Assembly: GCA_947632505.1 (NCBI GenBank)
Contig: CANRPN010000003.1
Location: 1-49,021, forward strand
Source of the DNA: an uncultured Clostridia bacterium
Lineage (GTDB): Bacteria; Bacillota; Clostridia; Christensenellales; Borkfalkiaceae
Direction: 5' to 3'
Length of the DNA stretch: 49,021 bases
Shown here: piece after piece, positions 41,543 to 49,021 of the stretch
Position numbering within the stretch: position 1 is the stretch's first letter
How the letters are laid out: each line of letters begins with the position of its first letter
The notes under the pieces: model-generated
What the model saw: the letters and a program-made list of their open reading frames with translations, nothing else
What the model was told of the DNA's origin: nothing
The model's database searches: none
Made by a program: the position numbers and the translations under genes

Positions 41543-42598
41543 TTATAAATCGTTACGCGTGTAAAAGGTCCCCCTTCCCGTACCGTGCATCGTGATCTCA
41601 TCTCTTTCCGTCAATTCCTTCAATGATTTCTCGACGGAACTTTGGCTTAGCGACGGACATAGCTCAATGATATCGCACTTCTTGAATTTACCAATCTTGC
41701 CCGAAATCGCTTGGCGCACCATTTCAACGGCAGTTGTGTTATCTGAAACGATATTGATCCGCTTCTCCAAATCTTGATATGCGGATAGGAATGTCGTTAG
41801 AAGATACTTAATGAACGGGGTTGCGTCCTCTCTTCCTTCGTGCCAACCATTTTGACTTGCCGCGAGCGCGTCGTAATAAAGATCCTTGTGTTTCGCGATT
41901 TTTGTCTCCAAAGAAATATACTTTCCAACATAGAAACCGCAACGATACAAAAGCAAAGTCGTAAGCAACCGCGACATCCTTCCGTTTCCATCTAAGAAAG
42001 GATGGATACAAAGGAAATCATGAATGAAGATGGGAATCAATATAAGCGGATCTACTTCTCCGTTTGCGATTGCTTCGGTAAAAGATGAACAAATCCTTTC
42101 GATTGCTCCAGGCGTTTCATAAGGGGCAAGCGGCGTAAAGAGCATGACCGAATGTCCCTCGGCATCCGTTGCAGTGATATAGTTTTGTACGCTTTTGAAT
42201 TTCCCGCCGAAGGCCAAAGACTTGGCGCTATGCGAATACAAGATATGGTGCAACTGTAAAATATAGTTCGGTGTAAGCGGAATATGCTCGTAGTTTTCAT
42301 GGATAAGGCTGAGAACATCCCTATAACCGGCGATTTCTTCTTCATCGCGACCCCTTGGCGTTGTTTTTTCCGCAACTATCTGCTTGAGCCGCGTGTTCGT
42401 CGTGCGGATACCCTCTATGGCGTTGGATGCCTCAGTGCTCTGAATTTTCGCAATTTCCACGAGTCTCTTCAACTCAGCGGGTTTCCGCTGCAGATACATA
42501 TCCTGTCTACCCTGCATTAAACGGATTTGCGCGATGTAATTGACAATCTCCGAACTCCACATAGCATCCTTGAGCTTCCGATAATCAAAATTACGCAT
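41543..42598 (-). CDS. Fic-domain AMP-transferase, class II (self-inhibited)
   Basis: 351 aa. The catalytic Fic motif HPFLDGNGRMSR is at 199-210, complete with His199 and Arg210, and the flap region is present (YITATDAEGHSVMLFTPLAP). The N-terminal inhibitory helix carries SNAIEG (58-63), matching (S/T)xxxE(G/N), so the enzyme should be held inactive in cis. The C-terminal 75 residues are a winged helix-turn-helix (CDIIELCPSLSQSSVEKSLK). Fic proteins transfer AMP to Tyr/Thr/Ser of targets such as topoisomerases. Start ATG 42598 with AGAGG; promoter at 42622-42650. Single gene, intact. Confidence 0.9.
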   Translation of the reverse strand: MRNFDYRKLKDAMWSSEIVNYIAQIRLMQGRQDMYLQRKPAELKRLVEIAKIQSTEASNAIEGIRTTNTRLKQIVAEKTTPRGRDEEEIAGYRDVLSLIHENYEHIPLTPNYILQLHHILYSHSAKSLAFGGKFKSVQNYITATDAEGHSVMLFTPLAPYETPGAIERICSSFTEAIANGEVDPLILIPIFIHDFLCIHPFLDGNGRMSRLLTTLLLYRCGFYVGKYISLETKIAKHKDLYYDALAASQNGWHEGREDATPFIKYLLTTFLSAYQDLEKRINIVSDNTTAVEMVRQAISGKIGKFKKCDIIELCPSLSQSSVEKSLKELTERDEITMHGTGRGTFYTRNDL

Positions 42599-42621
42599 AA
42601 TCGCTTTCCTCTTTCACGTAA

Positions 42622-42650
42622 ATTATAACTCATTTTACGAGAAAAGTCAA
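42622..42650 (-). promoter_or_regulatory. Promoter of the fic gene
   Basis: Minus strand TTGACT (42645-42650), 17-bp spacer, TATAAT (42622-42627), 24 nt before the start codon. Confidence 0.75.
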
Positions 42651-42713
42651 CTTAAAATCGAAGCTCCGAACAATTTTTTGCGTGGCATTCTAGACAAGAG
42701 CGTAATAATTAGA

Positions 42714-42748
42714 AAAAATCGGGGCGTGAATAATATTCACGCCCTTTT
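42714..42748. terminator. Bidirectional terminator at the island edge
   Basis: Perfect 10-bp stem GGGCGTGAAT/ATTCACGCCC (42722-42731 with 42735-42744), 3-nt loop, T runs on both sides. It ends transcription from the truncated spoVAD on the minus strand. Confidence 0.85.
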
Positions 42749-42816
42749 GAAATCGATGTCTATTGATCTACCCTCCTTTTGCTATTCATTTGTTGTTAAA
42801 AGTCCATAGACATCTC

Positions 42817-43452
42817 CTATGGTTTTATTATACCTATGGCAGGAGCCATGGCGGCGCCCATGTTGTTGACGTCGGTAATGCCGAAGTCCACCACCTTTCC
42901 GAGGGTCGCCGCCGTGATCTTTACACCGTTTCCCTCCCGCGCAAGCAGTGCGCCGCCCGCACCTGTCACCGTCCATTGGGATTGCGGCGGACGGGTGGTG
43001 CCAAGCTCCAACGGATAGCGGTACTGGCGCTCCGCCGAGGCGAAATGGCTGCCCGTTGCAGCCACCACGCGGTCGCAATAGCCGCCGTCGAGGAAGGTCG
43101 CGGCGACGGCAAGGCTCTCTGCCATCGTCGAACACGCGCCGTAAACCCCCAAAAAAGGGACCGAAAAATCGCGTGCGGCAAAACTCGCCGAAATGATCTG
43201 GTTGAGCAGATCGCCCGAGACGATCATATCCACCTCGTGCCGTTTGAGACCGGCATTTGCGATCGCGCCGTCGATGACATGGGAAAGCATTTTACACTCA
43301 GCCTTTTCGTAGGTGCTTTCGCCGTACATGTCGTCGGAGAGCGCAGTTTCCACATAGCGGCCGATGATGCCTGCGCACTCTTTCGTTCCCGCGATCGTGC
43401 TCGTTGCGACGATACGCGGTTCATTTTTGAAATAGATCGTTTGATGTTTCAT
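42817..43452 (-). pseudogene. spoVAD: spoVAD, 3'-truncated
   Basis: 211 aa from ATG 43452 (KHQTIYFKNEPRIVATS). The thiolase-like SpoVAD fold is unmistakable: 'GDLLNQIISASFAARDF', 'VPFLGVYGACSTMAESLAVA', 'SSAERQ'-type region as 'SHFASAERQYRYPLELG', and 'NNMGAAMAPA'. SpoVAD is about 338 aa and helps import dipicolinic acid during sporulation; here the last third is missing after AMAPA. A ribosome-binding-like AAAGGAGG (complement near 42774-42781) remains downstream without a gene, as if the next spoVA gene was lost. The accessory island begins here, so truncation by recombination is likely. The start codon lies directly behind the tsaD terminator. Confidence 0.82.
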
Positions 43453-43454
43453 AC

Positions 43455-43495
43455 AAAACCCGCCCGAATGCAGTGTTTGCATTCGGGCGGGTTTT
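43455..43495 (-). terminator. Terminator between tsaD and spoVAD
   Basis: Perfect 14-bp GC-rich stem (43459-43472 with 43478-43491) and 5-nt loop, followed by UUUUG on the minus strand. The spoVAD ATG (43452) directly abuts the U tract, so the only Shine-Dalgarno-like bases are inside the hairpin. Confidence 0.85.
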
Positions 43496-43509
43496 ATGAG
43501 TTCTTCCGG

Positions 43510-44544
43510 TCAGGAAAGCGGGATATATGCCTCCGCGTTGAGGGTGAGCGGGGAGAACAGCCCGGCGCGGTAGCGGAGCAGCCCCTCCGAAGCGATCATG
43601 GCGGCATTATCCGTGCAATGTTTCTTGGTGGGCAGCACGAGCTTGAATCCTTCGCGCGCACACATCTTTATCAGTTCCTCGCGCAAGTAACCGTTCGCGA
43701 TCACGCCTCCGCCCGCTGTTACTGTCGCCGTCCCCATTTCATGAGCGGCTTCCGCGGTCTTTTTCACAAGAATATCGAGCGCAGCATGCTGAAAAGAACA
43801 TGCAACGTCCGCGCGGCTCCAAGTCTCCTTTTTCTGCTCTTTGTTGTGGACATAATTTATGACGGCGGTTTTGAGCCCGCTATATGAAAAATTGTAACCG
43901 CCCTCTCCTTTGAGCATGACGGGGAGCGGCACAACGTTTGCTCCTTCACGAGCGAGCGCCTCCACGTGCGGGCCGCCCGGGTAGGGAAGGGAGAGCACGC
44001 GCGCAACCTTATCGAAGGCCTCGCCCGCCGCATCGTCGAGAGTGGAACCGAGCACTTGAAACTCCGTCGCCGTCTTTGCATAGAGAATCGCGGTATGGCC
44101 GCCGCTTGCAAGCAAGGTGACAAAAGGCGGCTCCAAGGTCTCGTCTTCGAGGTATGCCGCCGCAAGGTGCCCGCGGATATGATTTACCCCGATGAGCGGG
44201 ATATTGAGGCCGTAGGCGAGCGACTTTGCAAAGGATAACCCCACAAGAAGCGCGCCCAAAAGTCCCGCGCCGTATGTGACGGCCACGGCGTCGAGCTGCT
44301 CCTTCTTCACCCCCGCGCTCTTTAAGGCACGATCTACCACCTCGTCGATCGCGTCCGTATGGGCGCGCGAGGCGATCTCGGGAACGACCCCGCCATAGAG
44401 CGCCTGCGTGGGCGCAGAGGAAATGATCTCATCGGACAAAAGTTTCCTCTCGCAGATGATGGCGGCTGCCGTCTCGTCGCAGGAGGATTCAATTCCAAGA
44501 ATGATTGCGTTTTTTGGGCTTTTACATAGTACTATGTCTGACAT
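43510..44544 (-). CDS. tsaD: tRNA N6-adenosine threonylcarbamoyltransferase TsaD
   Basis: 344 aa, full length for the family. Residues 14-30 'IILGIESSCDETAAAII' and the metal-binding HIRGH at 122-126, plus 'ASGGHTAILYA', 'GEAFDKVARVLSLPYPGGP' and 'GGGVIANGYLRE', are the TsaD signature. It transfers the threonylcarbamoyl group to A37 of ANN-decoding tRNAs with TsaB and TsaE. It starts 3 bp after prfB and is probably co-transcribed with it; only a weak ribosome-binding site (GTGAG) is seen, suggesting coupling. Ends at a strong terminator. Confidence 0.95.
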   Translation of the reverse strand: MSDIVLCKSPKNAIILGIESSCDETAAAIICERKLLSDEIISSAPTQALYGGVVPEIASRAHTDAIDEVVDRALKSAGVKKEQLDAVAVTYGAGLLGALLVGLSFAKSLAYGLNIPLIGVNHIRGHLAAAYLEDETLEPPFVTLLASGGHTAILYAKTATEFQVLGSTLDDAAGEAFDKVARVLSLPYPGGPHVEALAREGANVVPLPVMLKGEGGYNFSYSGLKTAVINYVHNKEQKKETWSRADVACSFQHAALDILVKKTAEAAHEMGTATVTAGGGVIANGYLREELIKMCAREGFKLVLPTKKHCTDNAAMIASEGLLRYRAGLFSPLTLNAEAYIPLS

Positions 44545-44547
44545 AAC

Positions 44548-45645
44548 TCACGACTTTTTCAAATAATCAATGATAAATCCCTGAATATTGCCGTCCATCA
44601 CCGACTGAACGTCTCCCACTTCATAGCCCGTTCTGTGGTCTTTAACAAGGGTGTACGGGCAGAAAACATAAGATCGGATCTGGGAGCCCCACTCTATCTT
44701 TTTGGTTTCCCCTTTCAGCGCAGCCTCTTCCGCCATGCGCTGTTCGATCTGTTTTTCGATCAATTTGGAGCGCAGATACTTGAACGCCATTTCCTTGTTT
44801 TGAAGCTGGCTGCGCTCGTTTTGGCAGGTGACGACGATGCCCGTGGGATAGTGCGTGATCCGGATCGCCGTCTCGGTTTTATTGACTTTCTGTCCGCCCG
44901 CGCCCGAGGAGCGGTACACGTCGATGCGGATATCCTCGTCCTTGATCTCGATCTCGGAATCGTCGTCCACTTCGGGCATGACTTCGAGGGAGGCAAAGGA
45001 GGTCTGCCGCCGCTTGTTTGCGTCGAAGGGAGAAATGCGCACGAGGCGGTGCACGCCGATCTCCGCTTTGAGATAGCCGTAAGCGTTCTCCCCTTCCACT
45101 TTGAAATCCACCGATTTCAGCCCCGCGGAATCGCCGGGGAGACGGTCGAGCTCGGTCACCTTGAACCCGTTTGTCTCGGCATAGCGGCAGTACATGCGGT
45201 AGAGCATGGCGCACCAGTCGCATGCCTCCGTCCCGCCCGCGCCCGCATGGAGAGCGAGAAGGGCGTTGCTGCTGTCGTATTTTCCGCGAAGTAACGCGCG
45301 GATGCGCATCTCTTCGATGTCTTTTTCGGCGACAACGAGCATTTTGTCGAGTTCGGGAACAAGCTCCTCCTCTTCGGTCTCCTCAATGAGGTCGATGATC
45401 TCATAGGCGTCGTCGAGCGCCTTTCTGCCCGTGCCGTAAGAGGCGACTTTCCCCTCGATGGAAGAAATTTCGCGCGCGATTTTTTTGGAGCGCTCCAAGT
45501 CCTGCCAAACTTCGGGGAGTTCCTGTTCCGCTTTTAATTTTTTAAGCTGCTCGGCACGGTTGTCGATATCGAGCGCATATTTTGCCTCTCCGAGCATTTC
45601 TTCGAGGCCTTTGAGTTTTAATCTGTAATCGTCTGCTTTGAACAT
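44548..45645 (-). CDS. prfB: Peptide chain release factor 2
   Basis: 365 aa. It shows the SPF codon-recognition tripeptide at 205-207 and the universal GGQ at 250-252 (AGGQKVNKTETAIRITHYPT). Hydrolyses peptidyl-tRNA at UGA and UAA codons. It is one continuous frame: the +1 programmed frameshift near codon 25 used by many bacterial prfB genes is absent, so it lacks that UGA-dependent autoregulation. No good ribosome-binding site precedes ATG 45645. Followed by tsaD after 3 bp. Confidence 0.95.
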   Translation of the reverse strand: MFKADDYRLKLKGLEEMLGEAKYALDIDNRAEQLKKLKAEQELPEVWQDLERSKKIAREISSIEGKVASYGTGRKALDDAYEIIDLIEETEEEELVPELDKMLVVAEKDIEEMRIRALLRGKYDSSNALLALHAGAGGTEACDWCAMLYRMYCRYAETNGFKVTELDRLPGDSAGLKSVDFKVEGENAYGYLKAEIGVHRLVRISPFDANKRRQTSFASLEVMPEVDDDSEIEIKDEDIRIDVYRSSGAGGQKVNKTETAIRITHYPTGIVVTCQNERSQLQNKEMAFKYLRSKLIEKQIEQRMAEEAALKGETKKIEWGSQIRSYVFCPYTLVKDHRTGYEVGDVQSVMDGNIQGFIIDYLKKS

Positions 45646-46040
45646 AATGGTTTTTGTGGGTGATGATTTTTTGGGTGGCGAACGAAGCGAGACAGGTGGG
45701 GGTACACAACACGTACATCAACCCCCACCACCGCCTAACGGCGGAGCCGCCCCCTTCAAAGTGGGCAGCTCTTCATGCCCCCCCAACAAGTTGGGGTATG
45801 GTTTATTCCATAATTACTTGCACGAGCAAAACCACGCTTTTGCGCTGTGCGACAACATTTGTTGCACACTTGCAACTTCTTGTAAGACAACGCGACCGTG
45901 AGGACAAATAAGTTAAACCGCGTATGCTCGTTTCTTCGCACGATTATTTGCGGAGCGACACCCCCCTCAGTCACCTTTGGTGACAGCTCCCCCTCAAGGG
46001 GGAGCCAAGGGGTGGAGTGAGAAAAGAATCGTGCGAACTC
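45646..46040. repeat. Non-coding repeat element with nested hairpins between prfB and secA
   Basis: No gene. A chain of perfect inverted repeats: CCGCC/GGCGG (45731-45735 with 45740-45744), CCCCAAC/GTTGGGG (45781-45787 with 45790-45796), GTCACC/GGTGAC (45970-45975 with 45979-45984) and GCTCCCCC/GGGGGAGC (45986-45993 with 45998-46005). From memory, a 'CAGTCACCTTTGGTGACAGC'-type sequence is a dispersed repeat in many gut Clostridia genomes; copy number cannot be checked here. The last hairpins may also terminate secA. Confidence 0.6.
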
Positions 46041-48971
46041 TTAGTACGGTTTCCCGTGGCACTTCTTATATTTGAGCCCGCTGCCGCAAGGACAAGGATC
46101 GTTGGGCCCGATCTTTTTCTGCTTGGGCATGGAGGCGGGATTGAATTTAGCGGACCCGCTCGTCTTTAAGCTGTCCACATCTACTGCCGTGGGGATCTGC
46201 ATTCCCTGGGTCTCGACGCCGCGAAGCGATTGCGGCGAACTCGGCACGGCGGGCGCGGCTACGGGAGCGGCAGGCGCCTGAGCGGATTGCGCATCGGGAC
46301 GGGGCTGAGGCGTAATCGTCGGCATGATGCGTTGTGCGGGCTGCTGGCGCACTTCCACGCGCACTTTGAGCAGCATGGCCACCGTATTCGTCTGAATGCG
46401 CTCGATCATCTCATTGAACATCGCCGAGCCCTCTTGCTTGTAGGCGATCACCGGGTCATTTTGGCCATAGGCGCGCAGCCCGATCCCTTTCCGGAGTTGA
46501 TCCATGGCGTCAATGTGGTCGATCCAGTTGCGGTCTACATTGCGGAGCAGGATCTGCCGTTCCACATCGGAGAAGTTGATCCCCGTCTCCTCTTTGAGCT
46601 TTTCGATCTTCTCCTCATACGCCTTCTCGGTGCGGGCTGAGATCTTTTGGAGCGCCTTGGGATAATCCCATTTTTCCAGCTTTTCGCGGGTGACGTAGTT
46701 CGTGCCCTCGGGCAGAAGTTTTTGTTCGAGCGCCTTGTTGAGATCTTCCTCGTTCCACTTGTCGGGGGTGTCGTCCGCATTCACTGCGGTGCGGATCACG
46801 CTTTCGGCATAGTCGGGAATGTATTTGAGAATTTGCTCATGGACGTCCTCGCCTTTGAGAACTTTCATGCGCTCTGCATAGATCAGCATACGCTGCTTGT
46901 TCATCACGTCGTCATATTGGAGGACGGTCTTTCTTGCGCCGAAATGCTTGCCCTCGATCTGCTTTTGGGCATACTCGATGAGGTTGGAGAGCATTTTGGC
47001 TTCGAGACATTCATCCTCCTGCATTTTGGAGCGTTCATAGATGCCCTTCATGCGCTCGCCGCCGAACCGCTTCATCAGATCGTCTTCGAGAGAAATGAAG
47101 AAGATAGAGGTACCTACGTCGCCCTGACGGCCGGAACGGCCGCGCAGCTGGTTGTCGATACGGCGCGCTTCATGGCGTTCGGTGCCGATAATGCACAGAC
47201 CGCCCGCCGCGATCACTTTCTCCTTTTCCTCGTCAGTCTGCTGCTTATAGCTTTGATAGAGCTTTTGATAGCGTTCGCGGACGGCCATCGTCTCCTCGTC
47301 CACTTCGGCATAGCTTGTGGCAAGCTCGATCGTCTCGTGCTCGATCCCCTCCTCTCTGAGCCGCTTCTTGGCAAGGTATTCGGGGTTGCCGCCGAGCAAA
47401 ATATCGGTACCGCGGCCCGCCATGTTGGTGGAAATGGTCACTGCGCCGAACCTCCCTGCCTGCGCGACGATCTCTGCTTCGCGCTCGTGGTTCTTTGCAT
47501 TCAATATATTGTGCTGAATGCCGTTGCGGCGCAGAAGGCGGGAGATCTCCTCCGACTTGTCGACGGAGACGGTACCGACAAGGATGGGCTGCCCCTTTTC
47601 ATGGCGTTCCACGATCTCGCGCACGATCGCCTTCTTCTTTCCCTCTTCGGTGGAGAAAATTTTGTCGTGCAGGTCCTCGCGCTTGACGGGCTTGTTGGTG
47701 GGTATCTCGATGACGTCAAGGGAGTAGATCGTGCGGAACTCACCCTCTTCGGTCTTGGCGGTACCCGTCATACCCGAAAGTTTGCGGTAAAGACGGAAAT
47801 AATTCTGGAAGGTGATCGTCGCATAAGTCTTATTCTCCTCGCGGATCTTCACGCCTTCCTTCGCCTCGATGGCCTGGTGCAGACCGTCCGAATAGCGGCG
47901 GCCGATCATCTGGCGGCCGGTAAACTCATCAACGATGATGATCTCATCGCCGATCACCATATATTCTTCGTCGCGGTGGAAGAGCTTGTGCGCCTTCAAA
48001 GCCTGCTGGATGTGATGGTTGAGGGTGAGGTGGGAGACATCGGCCACGTTGTCGATGTTGAACCACTTCTCGGCCTTCTCCGCGCCGTACTCGGTGAGCT
48101 GCACTTGCTTATCCTTGCGCTCGATGACGTAGTCCCATTGCAGTTCCTCCGCCTTGGCGAGCTTCCGCTCCCCCGCTTCCGACTTTTTCATCCGCTTCTC
48201 GTTTTCGAGGTCTTTGAGGTCGTCGTCGAAACCGCCCGTGAGGGTGCGCACGAATTTATCCACCTGCTCATAGAGCTCGGAGGACTGCTCCCCCTTGCCC
48301 GAGATGATGAGAGGCGTTCTCGCTTCATCGATGAGAATGGAGTCTACCTCGTCGACAATCGCGAAGTTGAGTTCCCGCTGCACCATGAGGCGAAGATCGG
48401 ATTTTAAGTTATCGCGCAGATAGTCGAAACCAAACTCGTTGTTCGTGCCGTAGGTGATGTCGCTCTGATAGGCCTTGCGTTTGAGGTCGTCATCCATGCC
48501 GGGTACGACAACGCCGACGGTGAGCCCCATGAATTTGTGTACTTTTCCCATCCACTCAGCGTCGCGGCGGGCGAGGTAGTCGTTGACGGTGACGATATGC
48601 ACGCCCCGTCCCGAAAGCGCTTCGAGATAGCTCGGAAGGGTTGCGACGAGGGTCTTGCCTTCGCCGGTCTTCATTTCCGCGATACGTCCCTGGAAGAGAC
48701 AGATACCGCCGATGATCTGAACGTGGAAATGCTTCATGCCGAGCACGCGCCAGCTCGCTTCGCGCAGAGCTGCAAAGGCGTCGTACATGATGTCATCGAG
48801 CGTCTCTCCGTTTGCAAGCCGCCCTTTGAGAACGGCGGTCTGCTCTTTGAGTTCGGCGTCGCTCATCTTTTGATATTTCGGTTCGAGTTTTTCTACCTCG
48901 CACGCCATTTTATCAAGTTTTCTAAGGCTTCGGCGACTGTCGCTGTTGGCCAAATAACTGAAAATGCCCAT
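46041..48971 (-). CDS. secA: Preprotein translocase ATPase SecA
   Basis: 976 aa from ATG 48971 (GGAG five bases upstream; GTG at 48977 overlaps it). Walker A 'MKTGEGKTLVATLPSYL' near 101-117, Walker B 'FAIVDEVDSILIDEARTPL', the helicase motif 'TNMAGRGTDILLGG', and the C-terminal zinc-binding tail 'CPCGSGLKYKKCHGK' that contacts SecB or lipids. It drives Sec-dependent export, the route the six exported proteins of the surface locus must use. A Pro/Ala/Gln-rich linker (RPDAQSAQAPAAPVAAP) precedes the zinc tail. Core gene with no lesions. Confidence 0.97.
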   Translation of the reverse strand: MGIFSYLANSDSRRSLRKLDKMACEVEKLEPKYQKMSDAELKEQTAVLKGRLANGETLDDIMYDAFAALREASWRVLGMKHFHVQIIGGICLFQGRIAEMKTGEGKTLVATLPSYLEALSGRGVHIVTVNDYLARRDAEWMGKVHKFMGLTVGVVVPGMDDDLKRKAYQSDITYGTNNEFGFDYLRDNLKSDLRLMVQRELNFAIVDEVDSILIDEARTPLIISGKGEQSSELYEQVDKFVRTLTGGFDDDLKDLENEKRMKKSEAGERKLAKAEELQWDYVIERKDKQVQLTEYGAEKAEKWFNIDNVADVSHLTLNHHIQQALKAHKLFHRDEEYMVIGDEIIIVDEFTGRQMIGRRYSDGLHQAIEAKEGVKIREENKTYATITFQNYFRLYRKLSGMTGTAKTEEGEFRTIYSLDVIEIPTNKPVKREDLHDKIFSTEEGKKKAIVREIVERHEKGQPILVGTVSVDKSEEISRLLRRNGIQHNILNAKNHEREAEIVAQAGRFGAVTISTNMAGRGTDILLGGNPEYLAKKRLREEGIEHETIELATSYAEVDEETMAVRERYQKLYQSYKQQTDEEKEKVIAAGGLCIIGTERHEARRIDNQLRGRSGRQGDVGTSIFFISLEDDLMKRFGGERMKGIYERSKMQEDECLEAKMLSNLIEYAQKQIEGKHFGARKTVLQYDDVMNKQRMLIYAERMKVLKGEDVHEQILKYIPDYAESVIRTAVNADDTPDKWNEEDLNKALEQKLLPEGTNYVTREKLEKWDYPKALQKISARTEKAYEEKIEKLKEETGINFSDVERQILLRNVDRNWIDHIDAMDQLRKGIGLRAYGQNDPVIAYKQEGSAMFNEMIERIQTNTVAMLLKVRVEVRQQPAQRIMPTITPQPRPDAQSAQAPAAPVAAPAVPSSPQSLRGVETQGMQIPTAVDVDSLKTSGSAKFNPASMPKQKKIGPNDPCPCGSGLKYKKCHGKPY

Positions 48972-49021
48972 AGTCACTCCATTTTGGATAATAATGTTAC
49001 TTGACTATTTTACAATATTTC

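Noticed and set aside
42763-43887. 374-codon plus-strand open frame over spoVAD and tsaD
   Set aside because: Antisense shadow; both minus-strand genes have family signatures.
46647-48407. 586-codon plus-strand open frame opposite secA
   Set aside because: Typical antisense shadow of a high-GC conserved gene; SecA motifs are complete on the minus strand.

Overview
The window looks like a chromosomal segment of a gut-type, spore-forming Clostridia lineage. The reasons are a spoVAD remnant, classical AGGAGG ribosome-binding sites, near-consensus sigma-70/sigma-A promoters, and large lipoproteins with InlB-like and collagen-like repeats. The exact genus cannot be told from the sequence. No tRNA, rRNA or CRISPR array was seen.

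Layout. (1) 1-441: start of a truncated gene and a small DUF6870-like protein, both minus strand, probably the edge of a mobile element. (2) 501-15695, minus strand: a cell-surface locus of six exported proteins. From a promoter near 15665-15695 they are a 770-aa secreted protein, a collagen-like lipoprotein, a 727-aa InlB-repeat lipoprotein, a giant lipoprotein of about 1,700 aa, a TlpA-type thioredoxin lipoprotein with six CxxC repeats, and a 677-aa InlB-repeat lipoprotein, ending at a terminator at 501-530. (3) About 16.0-42.8 kb: an accessory island of toxin-antitoxin and defence-type genes. It holds a HipA-like kinase wreck, two paralogous DUF3990/XRE modules, Phd, HicB, RelB and AbrB antitoxins, an intact AbiE-type pair, a Fic protein, an FRG-domain gene, a 907-aa DUF4062/HEAT protein, a SLOG-like protein behind a strongly structured leader RNA, an AraC-GT8 fusion and a truncated GT8 paralogue. 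(4) 42.8-49.0 kb, minus strand: housekeeping genes secA, prfB and tsaD, then a 3'-truncated spoVAD at the island edge.

How it works together. Most accessory genes have their own promoter with a 17-bp spacer, so the island reads as a collection of independently acquired cassettes. A striking pattern is that several antitoxins (Phd, HicB, RelB, AbrB) are intact while the partner toxin is truncated, carries a nonsense codon or is frameshifted. The two DUF3990/XRE modules, the AbiE pair and the Fic gene remain intact. The large surface and housekeeping ORFs are unbroken, so the lesions are unlikely to be general sequencing noise, although several lie in homopolymers.

The best candidate for something undescribed is the leader RNA at 26521-26714. 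It has its own promoter, a 22-bp closing stem around two further hairpins, and two mutually exclusive hairpins just before a SLOG-family gene.
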